From Schwartzia sp. (in: firmicutes) (lineage in GTDB: Bacteria > Bacillota > Negativicutes > Selenomonadales > Selenomonadaceae): 7,842 nt of DNA. Position 1 is the stretch's first letter; the number at the start of each line of letters is the position of its first letter. Location: NCBI GenBank assembly GCA_017939945.1, contig JAGAZS010000273.1:1-7842 (forward strand). The letters run 5' to 3'. The position numbers and the translations under genes were made by a program. The notes below the pieces were generated by a model that did no database searches, was not told the DNA's origin, and saw only the letters and a list, made by a program, of their open reading frames with translations. Shown in pieces: positions 1 to 5,924 of the stretch.

Positions 1-997
1 CATTGAAAACCTCCGCGTTCCTCAAGAGCGCATCCTCGGGATAGGCGGCGATATTTTTCCTCACGTCCTCCGGCAGCTGCGACACAACCTCGGGAATCGG
101 CGAAGCGTAGCCGATATACTCGACATTCTTCTTCGCAATATCCGGACGCGTCATGTAGTTGATGAATTCCTCCGCTTCAGCCTTATGCTTCGCGCCCTTG
201 AGGATGACCATCGAGTCGAACCAGAGGTTCGTGCCTTCCTTCGGGATGGCGTAGGCGAGATCCGGGTTCTTCTCCATCATGAACATCGCGTCCCCCGACC
301 AGACCACGGCAAGGGCGCCCTCGCCCGCGATCATCTTGTCCTTGGCCTCGTCCACGAGATAGGCCAGCACGAGGGGCTTCTGCTCCACGAGCTTCTTGCC
401 CGCCGCCGCAAGTTCCGCTTCGTTGCCCGTATTCAGCGAGTAGCCGAGATATTTCAGCGTGATCCCAATAGAATCGCGCGGACTGTCAAGCATGAAGATC
501 TGTTTCGCGTATTTCTGATCCCAAAGGATGCCCCAGCTGTCCACGGGATCCGTCACCATCTTTTTGTTGTAAGCGATGCCTACGGTCCCCCACATATACG
601 GCACGGAATATTCGTTCTTCGGGTCGAATTCGAGATTCTTGAATTTATCCGCGATTTTCGCGTAGTTCGGAATCTTCGAGAAGTCGAGCTTCTCGAGGAG
701 ACCGTCGCGCAGCATGCGCGAAATCATATAATCCGACGGGATGACGACGTCGTAGTCGCTGCCGCCCGCCTTGACCTTCACATACATGTCCTCGTTCGTC
801 GCAAAGGTGTCGTAAATGACGTGGATGCCCGTTTCCTTCTCGAAGCTCTTCAGAATTTCCGGGTCGATGTAGTCGCCCCAGTTGTAAACCTTGAGCTCCC
901 GCTGCGCGGTCTTCTGCCCGCCCCCGCAGCCGACCAGGAGCGCCGCAAGAACGCCGCACATCAGCAGCAGGAAGAATGTTTTGCTCATACCCTTCAT
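1..997 (-). CDS. potD: PotD-like spermidine/putrescine-binding lipoprotein, 3' end cut by window edge
   Basis: Extracytoplasmic substrate-binding subunit of the polyamine ABC importer; it captures spermidine or putrescine and delivers it to PotBC. About 332 codons are visible, and the stop lies beyond the left edge. The family is usually near 350 aa, so little is missing. The N-terminus is a lipoprotein signal: MKGMSK, a hydrophobic stretch, then lipobox LVGC with the lipidated Cys at residue 24. The mature part opens with LKVYNWGDYID (residues 35-45), the typical PotD/PotF start, and later shows PSDYMISRMLRDGLLEKLD and a PVDSWGILWD segment, all characteristic of the family. The ATG at 997 is chosen because AGGGGG lies 7 nt upstream; the Met at codon 4 is an alternative. 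It is the last gene of potABCD but sits 76 nt after potC with its own probable promoter. Spermidine versus putrescine preference cannot be read from the sequence. Confidence 0.93.
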   Translation of the reverse strand, partial: MKGMSKTFFLLLMCGVLAALLVGCGGGQKTAQRELKVYNWGDYIDPEILKSFEKETGIHVIYDTFATNEDMYVKVKAGGSDYDVVIPSDYMISRMLRDGLLEKLDFSKIPNYAKIADKFKNLEFDPKNEYSVPYMWGTVGIAYNKKMVTDPVDSWGILWDQKYAKQIFMLDSPRDSIGITLKYLGYSLNTGNEAELAAAGKKLVEQKPLVLAYLVDEAKDKMIAGEGALAVVWSGDAMFMMEKNPDLAYAIPKEGTNLWFDSMVILKGAKHKAEAEEFINYMTRPDIAKKNVEYIGYASPIPEVVSQLPEDVRKNIAAYPEDALLRNAEVFN

Positions 998-1041
998 ATC
1001 ATTTCCCCCTCAAATAAATATTTTATTACTCTGCCCATTAC

Positions 1042-1050
1042 ATTATACCA
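1042..1050 (-). promoter_or_regulatory. Extended -10 promoter for potD
   Basis: On the minus strand the potC-potD gap reads TGG-TATAAT, a perfect -10 hexamer (1047 down to 1042) with an extended TGn element. The potD start codon is about 45 nt downstream. No good -35 box is seen 16-18 bp upstream (GTGGAG at 17 bp), which is usual for extended -10 promoters. It would let the binding protein be made in excess over the membrane subunits. This is inferred from sequence only. Confidence 0.6.
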
Positions 1051-1073
1051 TATCTTTGCCCCGCCTCCACTCT

Positions 1074-1844
1074 TCACTCTTTCCTTCTTGTGCGAAGGTT
1101 CACCGTGATGAGGAGCCCGAGCACGGTCAGGAACAGCAGCGTCGAGAGCGCGTTGATCGTCGGATGGATGCCGCGCCTCGCCATCGAGTAAATCAAGATG
1201 GAGAGATTGTTTACGCCGGAGCCCGTCGTGAAAAAGCTGATGACGAAATCGTCCACCGACAACGTGAAGGCAAAGAGCGCGCCCGTCAGGATGCCGGGCA
1301 GGATCTCCGGCAGCACGATGCGCCGAAAGGCGTATGCCGGACTCGCGCCGAGGTCGAGGGCCGCGTCGTAGAGGTTGCGGTCAAACTGCCTGAGCTTCGG
1401 CAGGACAGTCAGGATCACATAGGGCACATTGAAAATGATGTGCGACAGGAGCAGCGAACCGAAGCCGAGCTTCATCCCGACGAAGATAAACAGCAGCATC
1501 AGCGAAATGCCCGTCACGATATCGGGATTGAGCAGCGGCACATAGGTGAGATTCATCGAGAGCTTCCGCTCGAAGGGCCGCATCTCGCGGTAGATCGCGT
1601 AGGCCGCCAGCGTCCCGATGACCGTGGCTGCCAGCGAGGAAATCACCGCCACGGAGAGCGTATAGGAAAGCGCGTCGAGGATGGCCTCGCTCTCGACGAG
1701 TTCCTCATACCACCGCAGCGTGAAGCCTCCCCAAACCGCGCGGGATTTCGACGCGTTGAAGGAAAACACGATCAGGATGAAGATCGGCAGGTAGAGGAAG
1801 CCCAGAATGATTGCCGTATAGGAATGGCGAAGAAAGCGCATCAT
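1074..1844 (-). CDS. potC: PotC-like polyamine ABC transporter permease
   Basis: Second inner-membrane permease of the polyamine importer, 256 aa, the usual PotC length. It has an N-terminal membrane segment at about residues 10-29 and several further hydrophobic helices. The EAA loop, which docks onto the PotA ATPase, lies at about residues 160-182 (DAALDLGASPAYAFRRIVLP). The segment SVDDFVISFFTTGSG at 196-210 is a familiar PotC/PotI stretch. The ATG at 1844 overlaps the potB stop by 4 nt (ATGA), and GGAGGG lies 8 nt upstream. A second ATG follows immediately. The overlap indicates translational coupling with potB and matched amounts of the two permeases. The gene ends in a basic tail, RTRRKE. 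No terminator is seen after it. Confidence 0.95.
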   Translation of the reverse strand: MMRFLRHSYTAIILGFLYLPIFILIVFSFNASKSRAVWGGFTLRWYEELVESEAILDALSYTLSVAVISSLAATVIGTLAAYAIYREMRPFERKLSMNLTYVPLLNPDIVTGISLMLLFIFVGMKLGFGSLLLSHIIFNVPYVILTVLPKLRQFDRNLYDAALDLGASPAYAFRRIVLPEILPGILTGALFAFTLSVDDFVISFFTTGSGVNNLSILIYSMARRGIHPTINALSTLLFLTVLGLLITVNLRTRRKE

Positions 1845-2659
1845 AGGAAGTACCCTCCGCTGCCGTCCTTGTCATACCGGGAAAGGCCGACCATGCTCAG
1901 AAGGATCAGGACCATCATCAGCACCGAAAGGGCCGAGCCGAAATTCCAGTTGCCGATGGCGAGGAACTGCTGCTCGATGACGTTGCCCGCCAGCATGTAC
2001 TGTCCGCCGCCGAGAAGCCGCGAAATGACGAAGGTCGTGACCGCGGGCATGAAGACCATGATCGTGCCCGCATAAACGCCCGGCAGCGACAGCGGAAACG
2101 TCACGCGCCGGAAGGAAGTCCAGGCGTCTGCGCCGAGGTCTTCCGCCGCTTCGAGCAGGCTCTTGTCCATCTTCATGAGCACCGAATAGATCGGCAGAAT
2201 CATGAAGGGCAGGAAATTATACACCATGCCAAGCAGCACCGCATAGTCCGTGTAGAGGATATGGATCGGCGGCAGCCCGAGAAACGAAAGCAGCGCGTTG
2301 ACGGCGCCGTTCTTTTCGAGAAGCGTCATCCACGCATAGGTGCGCAGCAGAAAATTCATCCACATCGGCACGACGATGAGCATGGCGAGCATCCGGCGAT
2401 AGCGGACGCCGCTTTTCGCGAGGATCATCGCCATCGGGTAGCCGGCGAGAAAGCAGAGGAAGGTCGATACGGCCGCGAGCCAGACGGAATGCCAGAGCAC
2501 GCCGAGATACACGGGCTGCGCCGCCTGCCTGAGGTTGTCTAAAGTAAAAGCGGCATTGTACCGGTCCGTGAAGGCGAAATACACGATGAGCGCCAGCGGA
2601 ATGACCGTAAAGAGAAGCGTCCAAAGATGATACGGGTATGCGAGGAAACGCCGTCCCAT
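1841..2659 (-). CDS. potB: PotB-like polyamine ABC transporter permease
   Basis: First inner-membrane permease of the polyamine importer, 272 aa when read from the ATG at 2659; E. coli PotB is close to this length. The first membrane segment spans about residues 11-30 (LWTLLFTVIPLALIVYFAF). The EAA loop, LLEAAEDLGADAWTSFRRV, lies at about 168-186. The segment FMPAVTTFVISRLLGGG at 203-219 is typical of PotB/PotH. The frame is open for another 33 codons upstream, but that extension lies inside potA and does not look like a permease N-terminus. The chosen ATG shares one base with the potA stop (TGATG) and has AAGGAGG 7 nt upstream. An ATG two codons earlier is only 1 nt from that ribosome site and is less likely. 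The 3' end overlaps potC by 4 nt. Confidence 0.95.
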   Translation of the reverse strand: MGRRFLAYPYHLWTLLFTVIPLALIVYFAFTDRYNAAFTLDNLRQAAQPVYLGVLWHSVWLAAVSTFLCFLAGYPMAMILAKSGVRYRRMLAMLIVVPMWMNFLLRTYAWMTLLEKNGAVNALLSFLGLPPIHILYTDYAVLLGMVYNFLPFMILPIYSVLMKMDKSLLEAAEDLGADAWTSFRRVTFPLSLPGVYAGTIMVFMPAVTTFVISRLLGGGQYMLAGNVIEQQFLAIGNWNFGSALSVLMMVLILLSMVGLSRYDKDGSGGYFL

Positions 2660-3711
2660 CAGCATTCCTCCTTCTTCATGACGTGGATCTCGTTCGGGCC
2701 GATATCCATGCCGACGGTCGTCCCCTCCGGCGTCATGGCCGTGCTCTGCGCAAGCCATCGAAAGCCGTCCTCGCCCACGATCCGCATCTCATAATGCACA
2801 CCCATGAAGGTGACGGACTCCACCGTCCCGCGGATCATTCCCTGCTCCGCGCCGACGATAGCCACGTCCTCGGGCCGCACCACCACATCCACGGCGATAT
2901 CCACGCCGAGGCCCTTGTCGACGCAGGGAAAATCGTGGTCCGAAAATCGGACGAGCCCGTCGCGGATCATATGCCCCGGCAGGATATTGCTCTCGCCGAT
3001 GAAATCCGCCACGAAGGGATTTTTCGGCTCGTTGTAAATGTCCTCGGGCCGCCCGGCCTGCTGGATGCGCCCTTCGTTCATCACGACAATCGAATCGCTC
3101 ATCGTCAGCGCTTCTTCCTGGTCGTGGGTCACATAGATGAAGGTCGAGCCGACCCGCTGCTGGATGCGCTTGAGCTCCACCTGCATGTCGCGCCGGAGCT
3201 TCAAATCGAGAGCCGACAGCGGCTCGTCGAGCAGCAGCACCTCCGGCTCGTTGACGAGGGCGCGGGCGATAGCGATGCGCTGCTGCTGGCCGCCCGAAAG
3301 CGAGTCCACCGGGCGTTTCTCATAGCCCTCGAGATTCACCAGCGCCAGCATTTTCCCGACGCGCTCCTCGATCTCGTCCTTCGGCATTTTTTTCACCGTC
3401 AGGCCGAAGGCCACGTTCTCAAATACGTTCATGTGCGGAAAAAGCGCGTGCTTCTGGAAAACCGTATTGATGCGGCGTCGATAAGGCGGCGTTTGGCTGA
3501 TGTCCTGCCCGTCAAAGAGGATGCGCCCCTCCGACGGCGTCTCGAAGCCCGCGATGAGCCGAAGCGTCGTGGTCTTTCCGCAGCCCGACGGTCCCAAAAG
3601 CGTCAGGAACTCGTTCCGCCGTATGGAAAGATCGATATGGTCAAGCACCGTGTGCCCGTCCTCATACCATTTCGTCAGCCCCTCCAGCCGGATGATTTCC
3701 TCTCCCTGCAT
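2659..3711 (-). CDS. potA: PotA-like polyamine ABC transporter ATP-binding protein
   Basis: Cytoplasmic ATPase that powers polyamine import through PotBC; 350 aa from the ATG at 3711. The ABC domain is complete: Walker A GPSGCGKT (40-47), Q-loop Gln86, signature LSGGQ (138-142), Walker B LLLDEP (159-164) and H-loop His196 in VTHDQEEA. The C-terminal 110 residues form the TOBE-type regulatory domain (VVRPEDVAI around 277-285), as in PotA and MalK relatives. The family also includes Fe and thiosulfate transporters, but the PotB/PotC/PotD neighbours settle the role. The ATG at 3711 is chosen because GGAAAGGGG lies 8 nt upstream. Starts at 3744 (ATG) or 3753 (TTG) would give a basic extension, lack a good ribosome site and fall almost at the predicted transcription start. 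It is the first gene of the operon. Confidence 0.95.
   Translation of the reverse strand: MQGEEIIRLEGLTKWYEDGHTVLDHIDLSIRRNEFLTLLGPSGCGKTTTLRLIAGFETPSEGRILFDGQDISQTPPYRRRINTVFQKHALFPHMNVFENVAFGLTVKKMPKDEIEERVGKMLALVNLEGYEKRPVDSLSGGQQQRIAIARALVNEPEVLLLDEPLSALDLKLRRDMQVELKRIQQRVGSTFIYVTHDQEEALTMSDSIVVMNEGRIQQAGRPEDIYNEPKNPFVADFIGESNILPGHMIRDGLVRFSDHDFPCVDKGLGVDIAVDVVVRPEDVAIVGAEQGMIRGTVESVTFMGVHYEMRIVGEDGFRWLAQSTAMTPEGTTVGMDIGPNEIHVMKKEEC
2667..2673 (-). promoter_or_regulatory. Ribosome binding site of potB inside potA
   Basis: AAGGAGG on the minus strand lies within the last potA codons (K-K-E-E-C) and 7 nt before the ATG at 2659. It decides the potB start against the longer open frame and against the ATG two codons upstream, which is too close. 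Confidence 0.8.
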
Positions 3712-3719
3712 CCGCCGTG

Positions 3720-3728
3720 CCCCTTTCC
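3720..3728 (-). promoter_or_regulatory. Ribosome binding site of potA
   Basis: GGAAAGGGG on the minus strand, 8 nt before the ATG at 3711. It supports that start over two in-frame codons further upstream, which have no comparable site. Confidence 0.65.
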
Positions 3729-3761
3729 GATGTTTTCTGTTCATTCTATCCAATATAAAGT

Positions 3762-3789
3762 ATTATACACATTTTTCCGCCGAGGGCAA
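3762..3789 (-). promoter_or_regulatory. Promoter of the potABCD operon
   Basis: Minus-strand -35 TTGCCC (3789-3784), 16-bp spacer, and perfect -10 TATAAT (3767-3762). Transcription would begin near 3755, leaving a leader of about 45 nt before potA. The site fires away from the promoter of the exported phosphatase. Confidence 0.65.
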
Positions 3790-3820
3790 TGCACGACACG
3801 GGATTTTTTCACGGCCGCGC

Positions 3821-3837
3821 CAAAAATGAAATTTTTG
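3821..3837. repeat. Perfect 7-bp inverted repeat in the divergent promoter region
   Basis: CAAAAAT-GAA-ATTTTTG is a perfect dyad with a 3-nt centre. It lies between the two divergent -35 boxes, 12 nt upstream of the one at 3850. The position suits a repressor or activator site acting on one or both promoters. It is AT-rich, so chance occurrence is possible, and it has no T-tract to make it a terminator. Confidence 0.4.
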
Positions 3838-3849
3838 AAAGCTTCGTTA

Positions 3850-3878
3850 AGGACAAATGCACGCAAAAATAGTATAAT
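3850..3878 (+). promoter_or_regulatory. Promoter of the exported HAD phosphatase gene
   Basis: A -35 AGGACA (3850-3855, four of six consensus bases), a 17-bp spacer and a perfect -10 TATAAT (3873-3878). The predicted start near 3885 leaves a leader of about 33 nt before the ATG at 3918. Confidence 0.65.
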
Positions 3879-3917
3879 AAAACGTACTCAAAAATTATTA
3901 CAAAGGATGATGACGCA

Positions 3918-5036
3918 ATGAAAGGAAACAAACTTTGCGCTGCCGTGCTGGCGGCGGCTATCGGGCTGGGCGCAGCACTTTACGCACCTGCGGGCGAGGC
4001 GGCGACGCGGGAGGAGCTGTCGAAAATCTCCGTGAGCCGTAACGGCAGTGACTTCAGGTATTGGAACGAGGACGCGTTTTCGTTCCGTGCGCTAACAAGG
4101 TATGTCGAGGATGTGACCGATCCGGGGAGCAGTCATTACATTCCCGTGGAGGACCGCATCGCGGTTTTCGACCTTGACGGCACGCTGATCTGCGAAACGA
4201 CGCCCTGCTATTTTGAATGGATGCTGTACCTGGAGCGCGCGCTGAACGACAAGAGCTTCACGCCCGATCCGGCGGACAAGTCGTATGCCGAGGAAGTCAA
4301 GGCAACGATTGAGGAGGTCGGCATCCCGAACCCGAAGCCCGAACGGACGCGGAAAATGCCGAAGGATATGGATTTGCGCCAGGCGCAGTCCCAGGAGTCG
4401 GTCTTTTCCGGCATGACGCTGCCCGAATATGAGCGCTTCGTGCGGAAATTCATGCGAACGCCTGCGGAGGGAATGAAAAACCTGAAGCGCGGGGAAGGTT
4501 TTTATCTGCCCATGGTGGAGGTCGTCTCCTACCTCAACGCGAACCGCTTCAAATGCTTCATCGTATCCGGCACGGACCGGCAGACGCTCCGTATTCTCGT
4601 GAACGGCATACTTCCCATAGAGTCGGACAACATCATTGGCACCGATATTGTCCATCTCGCCTCCCATCAGGACGGGGCCGACGGGCTGGATTATATGTTC
4701 ACGGCGGACGACGAGATTCTCCGGGGCAATTTCACGCTGAAGGACGTGAAAATGAACAAGGTCGCGAATATCGCCCGCGAGATCGGCAAGCAGCCGGTAC
4801 TGGCTTTCGGCAACAGTTCCGGCGACTCCAGCATGCTCAACTACACGATCTCGAAAAACAAATACAAAGCGCTGTCCTTCGCCCTGCTATGCGACGATCT
4901 CGACCGCGAGCTGGGCTGCACCGAAAAGGCGGACAAGATGCGCGCCGACTGCGAGAAATACGGCTGGATTCCCGTCTCCATGCGGGACGATTTCAAGACG
5001 ATTTACGGCGACAACGTAACCCGCGCCGACAAATAA
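3918..5036 (+). CDS. Exported HAD-superfamily phosphatase
   Basis: Probable secreted phosphohydrolase of the haloacid dehalogenase superfamily, 372 aa. Residues 1-28 are a signal peptide: MKGNK, a long Ala/Leu core, then APAGEA with likely cleavage after residue 25 or 28. The catalytic core follows. Motif I is FDLDGT with nucleophile Asp85 and acid/base Asp87; motif II is IVSGT with Ser217; the motif III lysine is probably Lys278 or Lys281; motif IV is FGNSSGD (297-303) with Asp303 as metal ligand. About 130 residues separate motifs I and II, room for a helical cap, so the cap is of the C1 type as in phosphoserine phosphatase relatives. The first acid of motif IV is replaced by Asn299. The substrate is not identifiable. 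In a diderm cell it would act in the periplasm, perhaps scavenging phosphate. AAGGA lies 10 nt before the ATG. Confidence 0.85.
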   Translation: MKGNKLCAAVLAAAIGLGAALYAPAGEAATREELSKISVSRNGSDFRYWNEDAFSFRALTRYVEDVTDPGSSHYIPVEDRIAVFDLDGTLICETTPCYFEWMLYLERALNDKSFTPDPADKSYAEEVKATIEEVGIPNPKPERTRKMPKDMDLRQAQSQESVFSGMTLPEYERFVRKFMRTPAEGMKNLKRGEGFYLPMVEVVSYLNANRFKCFIVSGTDRQTLRILVNGILPIESDNIIGTDIVHLASHQDGADGLDYMFTADDEILRGNFTLKDVKMNKVANIAREIGKQPVLAFGNSSGDSSMLNYTISKNKYKALSFALLCDDLDRELGCTEKADKMRADCEKYGWIPVSMRDDFKTIYGDNVTRADK

Positions 5037-5119
5037 ACAGCGCATACCGGCGTCCAGTCAGGCAGCAAACAGACGGAGGACACACCCGGCGTCAAGGAAT
5101 GCCTATTTTTCAATAGTAT

Positions 5120-5124
5120 GGAGG
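5120..5124 (+). promoter_or_regulatory. Ribosome binding site of the CBS-domain gene
   Basis: GGAGG lies 8 nt before the ATG at 5133. An ATG at 5118 in the same frame overlaps this site and therefore cannot use it, so the later ATG is the start. Confidence 0.75.
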
Positions 5125-5132
5125 TAATCAAT

Positions 5133-5594
5133 ATGCGCGCAAAAGACATAATGCAAAGGCAAGTGGTCTCGGTGTTGGTAGACACCCCCATCAAGGAAAT
5201 CGCCGCCCTCATGCTCAAACACAATATTTCGGGCCTTCCCGTGGTCAACGACTTCAATACCGTGCTTGGGGTGGTAAGCGAGTACGACCTCATGCGGAAG
5301 GAAATCCAGCCGAACGAGCCGAGCATCTGGAAAGTCTGCCTTTGGGGCGTGACCAACGAAAACAAACTCCAGGAGTACCAGGACTCTTTGCGGAAGTGCA
5401 TGGCAAACACGGCGGGAGATATCATGACGTCCCCGGCTGTCACAGTCGACGAGATGGACGATATCGAAGCCGTCGGAAACGTCATGTTTGAAAAGAAGAT
5501 CAAGCGCGTATTCGTCACAAGGAACGGTTCGCTCGTCGGCGTCATCAGCCGTTCCGCGTTCACGAAACTGTTGCTTGACGGGAACAGCGTATAA
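5133..5594 (+). CDS. Stand-alone two-CBS-domain protein
   Basis: A 153-aa cytoplasmic protein made only of a CBS pair (Bateman module), the fold that binds adenosine nucleotides such as AMP, ATP or SAM. CBS1 covers about residues 1-60: it opens with AKDIMQRQVVSV and closes with GVVSEYDLMRK, including the Asp that usually contacts ribose. CBS2 covers about 95-150: AGDIMTSPAVTV to GVISRSAFTKLL, where the matching Asp is replaced by Ala. The two nucleotide sites are therefore unlikely to be equivalent. About 35 residues link them (WKVCLWGVTNENKLQEYQDS). The gene follows the phosphatase by 96 bp on the same strand with no clear terminator or promoter between, so co-transcription is possible. In that gap CCGGCGTC occurs twice (5047-5054 and 5086-5093). 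The regulated partner is unknown. Confidence 0.88.
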   Translation: MRAKDIMQRQVVSVLVDTPIKEIAALMLKHNISGLPVVNDFNTVLGVVSEYDLMRKEIQPNEPSIWKVCLWGVTNENKLQEYQDSLRKCMANTAGDIMTSPAVTVDEMDDIEAVGNVMFEKKIKRVFVTRNGSLVGVISRSAFTKLLLDGNSV

Positions 5595-5614
5595 ACCGAT
5601 ATACCCATGACGGA

Positions 5615-5655
5615 ATACTGACAACCGATTGGAGGATTCAGCCGGTTGTCAGTAT
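5615..5655. repeat. Perfect 13-bp inverted repeat with 15-nt loop, 20 bp after the CBS gene
   Basis: ATACTGACAACCG (5615-5627) pairs perfectly with CGGTTGTCAGTAT (5643-5655). The loop carries TTGGAGGATT. The position suits the 3' end of the phosphatase-CBS transcript, but no T-run follows the stem on either strand, so it is not a standard Rho-independent terminator. It may be an RNA 3'-end stabiliser, a Rho-assisted stop or a protein-binding dyad. Confidence 0.7.
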
Positions 5656-5683
5656 CAATTGTATGCAAAATTATGAATGTTTC

Positions 5684-5712
5684 TTGCCTTCATAGGATTG
5701 CTGTGCTACAAT
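5684..5712 (+). promoter_or_regulatory. Strong promoter upstream of the HTH-methyltransferase operon
   Basis: A -35 TTGCCT (5684-5689), an exact 17-bp spacer and -10 TACAAT (5707-5712) preceded by an extended TGC element (5704-5706). The predicted start is near 5719, about 206 nt before the ATG at 5925. A terminator lies in between. Confidence 0.65.
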
Positions 5713-5718
5713 AGGCCT

Positions 5719-5828
5719 CAGGGATATCACGAAAGCGATGAGGACGTGACGGATATGTATAATATGCGCGAAGCAAGTTCACATCCGGGGACGACGAAAA
5801 AAGCGGCGAAAGCGGCAAACGGATTTTT
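5719..5828 (+). ncRNA. Untranslated leader or small RNA ending at a terminator
   Basis: The stretch between the promoter at 5684-5712 and the terminator at 5829-5872 would give an RNA of about 150 nt. It shows local pairing: CCTCA (5716-5720) with TGAGG (5739-5743) around a GAAA-capped stem; CGGAT (5750-5754) with ATCCG (5783-5787); and the same ATCCG alternatively with CGGAT at 5820-5824. The 9-nt unit AAAGCGGCG is nearly tandem at 5800-5816. I recognise no known riboswitch class. It may be a cis-acting attenuator leader of the downstream operon or an independent small RNA. The 5' boundary is a prediction. Confidence 0.4.
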
Positions 5829-5872
5829 ATACCCGACTGTGTCAAATAGGTTTGACATAGCCGGGTATTTTT
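5829..5872 (+). terminator. Rho-independent terminator 53 nt before the HTH-methyltransferase gene
   Basis: The arms 5829-5846 and 5851-5868 pair over 18 positions with one mismatch (A5836/C5861) and one G-U (5839/5858) around the loop TAGG, followed directly by TTTTT (5868-5872). The stem is ATACCCG-x-CT-g-TGTCAAA. Either it stops transcription from upstream, or it attenuates the operon it precedes. Confidence 0.85.
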
Positions 5873-5880
5873 GTCATAGA
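5852..5880 (+). promoter_or_regulatory. Possible second promoter overlapping the terminator
   Basis: A consensus -35 TTGACA (5852-5857) lies in the 3' arm of the terminator, with CATAGA (5875-5880) 17 bp downstream as a poor -10 (three of six). If real, it would drive the HTH-methyltransferase gene independently of the leader. The hexamer may simply be part of the hairpin. Confidence 0.25.
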
Positions 5881-5924
5881 TATTTGCGTTTTTCATCTTT
5901 TCCGGCGGCGAAAGGAGCGAGTCT

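Larger units (their letters stand above)
5595..5924. other. 330-bp intergenic region with regulatory elements
   Basis: No convincing gene is present. In order it holds a long-armed hairpin (5615-5655), an AT-rich stretch, a strong plus-strand promoter (5684-5712), an untranslated segment (about 5719-5828), a Rho-independent terminator (5829-5872) and the ribosome site AAAGGAG (5911-5917) of the next gene. GCGGCGAAAG occurs twice, at 5803-5812 and again over that ribosome site at 5905-5914. Confidence 0.7.

Noticed and set aside
185..1108. Long plus-strand open frame of about 307 codons
   Set aside because: It runs antisense to potD, and its translation is His/Arg/Glu-rich without any family motif; the minus strand encodes a clear lipoprotein.
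3712..3753. Longer potA start (TTG at 3753 or ATG at 3744)
   Set aside because: These starts sit at the predicted transcription start and lack a ribosome site, whereas the ATG at 3711 has a strong one.
2638..3921. Long plus-strand open frame of about 427 codons
   Set aside because: It is antisense to potA, which carries every ABC motif; the open frame is a by-product of GC-rich codon use.
5047..5093. Direct repeat CCGGCGTC at 5047-5054 and 5086-5093
   Set aside because: Only 8 bp in a GC-rich stretch, with no flanking structure; most likely chance.
5758..5763. A second perfect TATAAT in the leader
   Set aside because: It has no acceptable -35 at 16-18 bp and no TGn extension; it may be a cryptic promoter but is not supported.
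5719..5872. Known riboswitch classes (TPP, SAM, cobalamin, guanidine, c-di-GMP, fluoride, ZTP)
   Set aside because: None of the conserved core sequences I know for these classes is present; a covariance-model search would be decisive.
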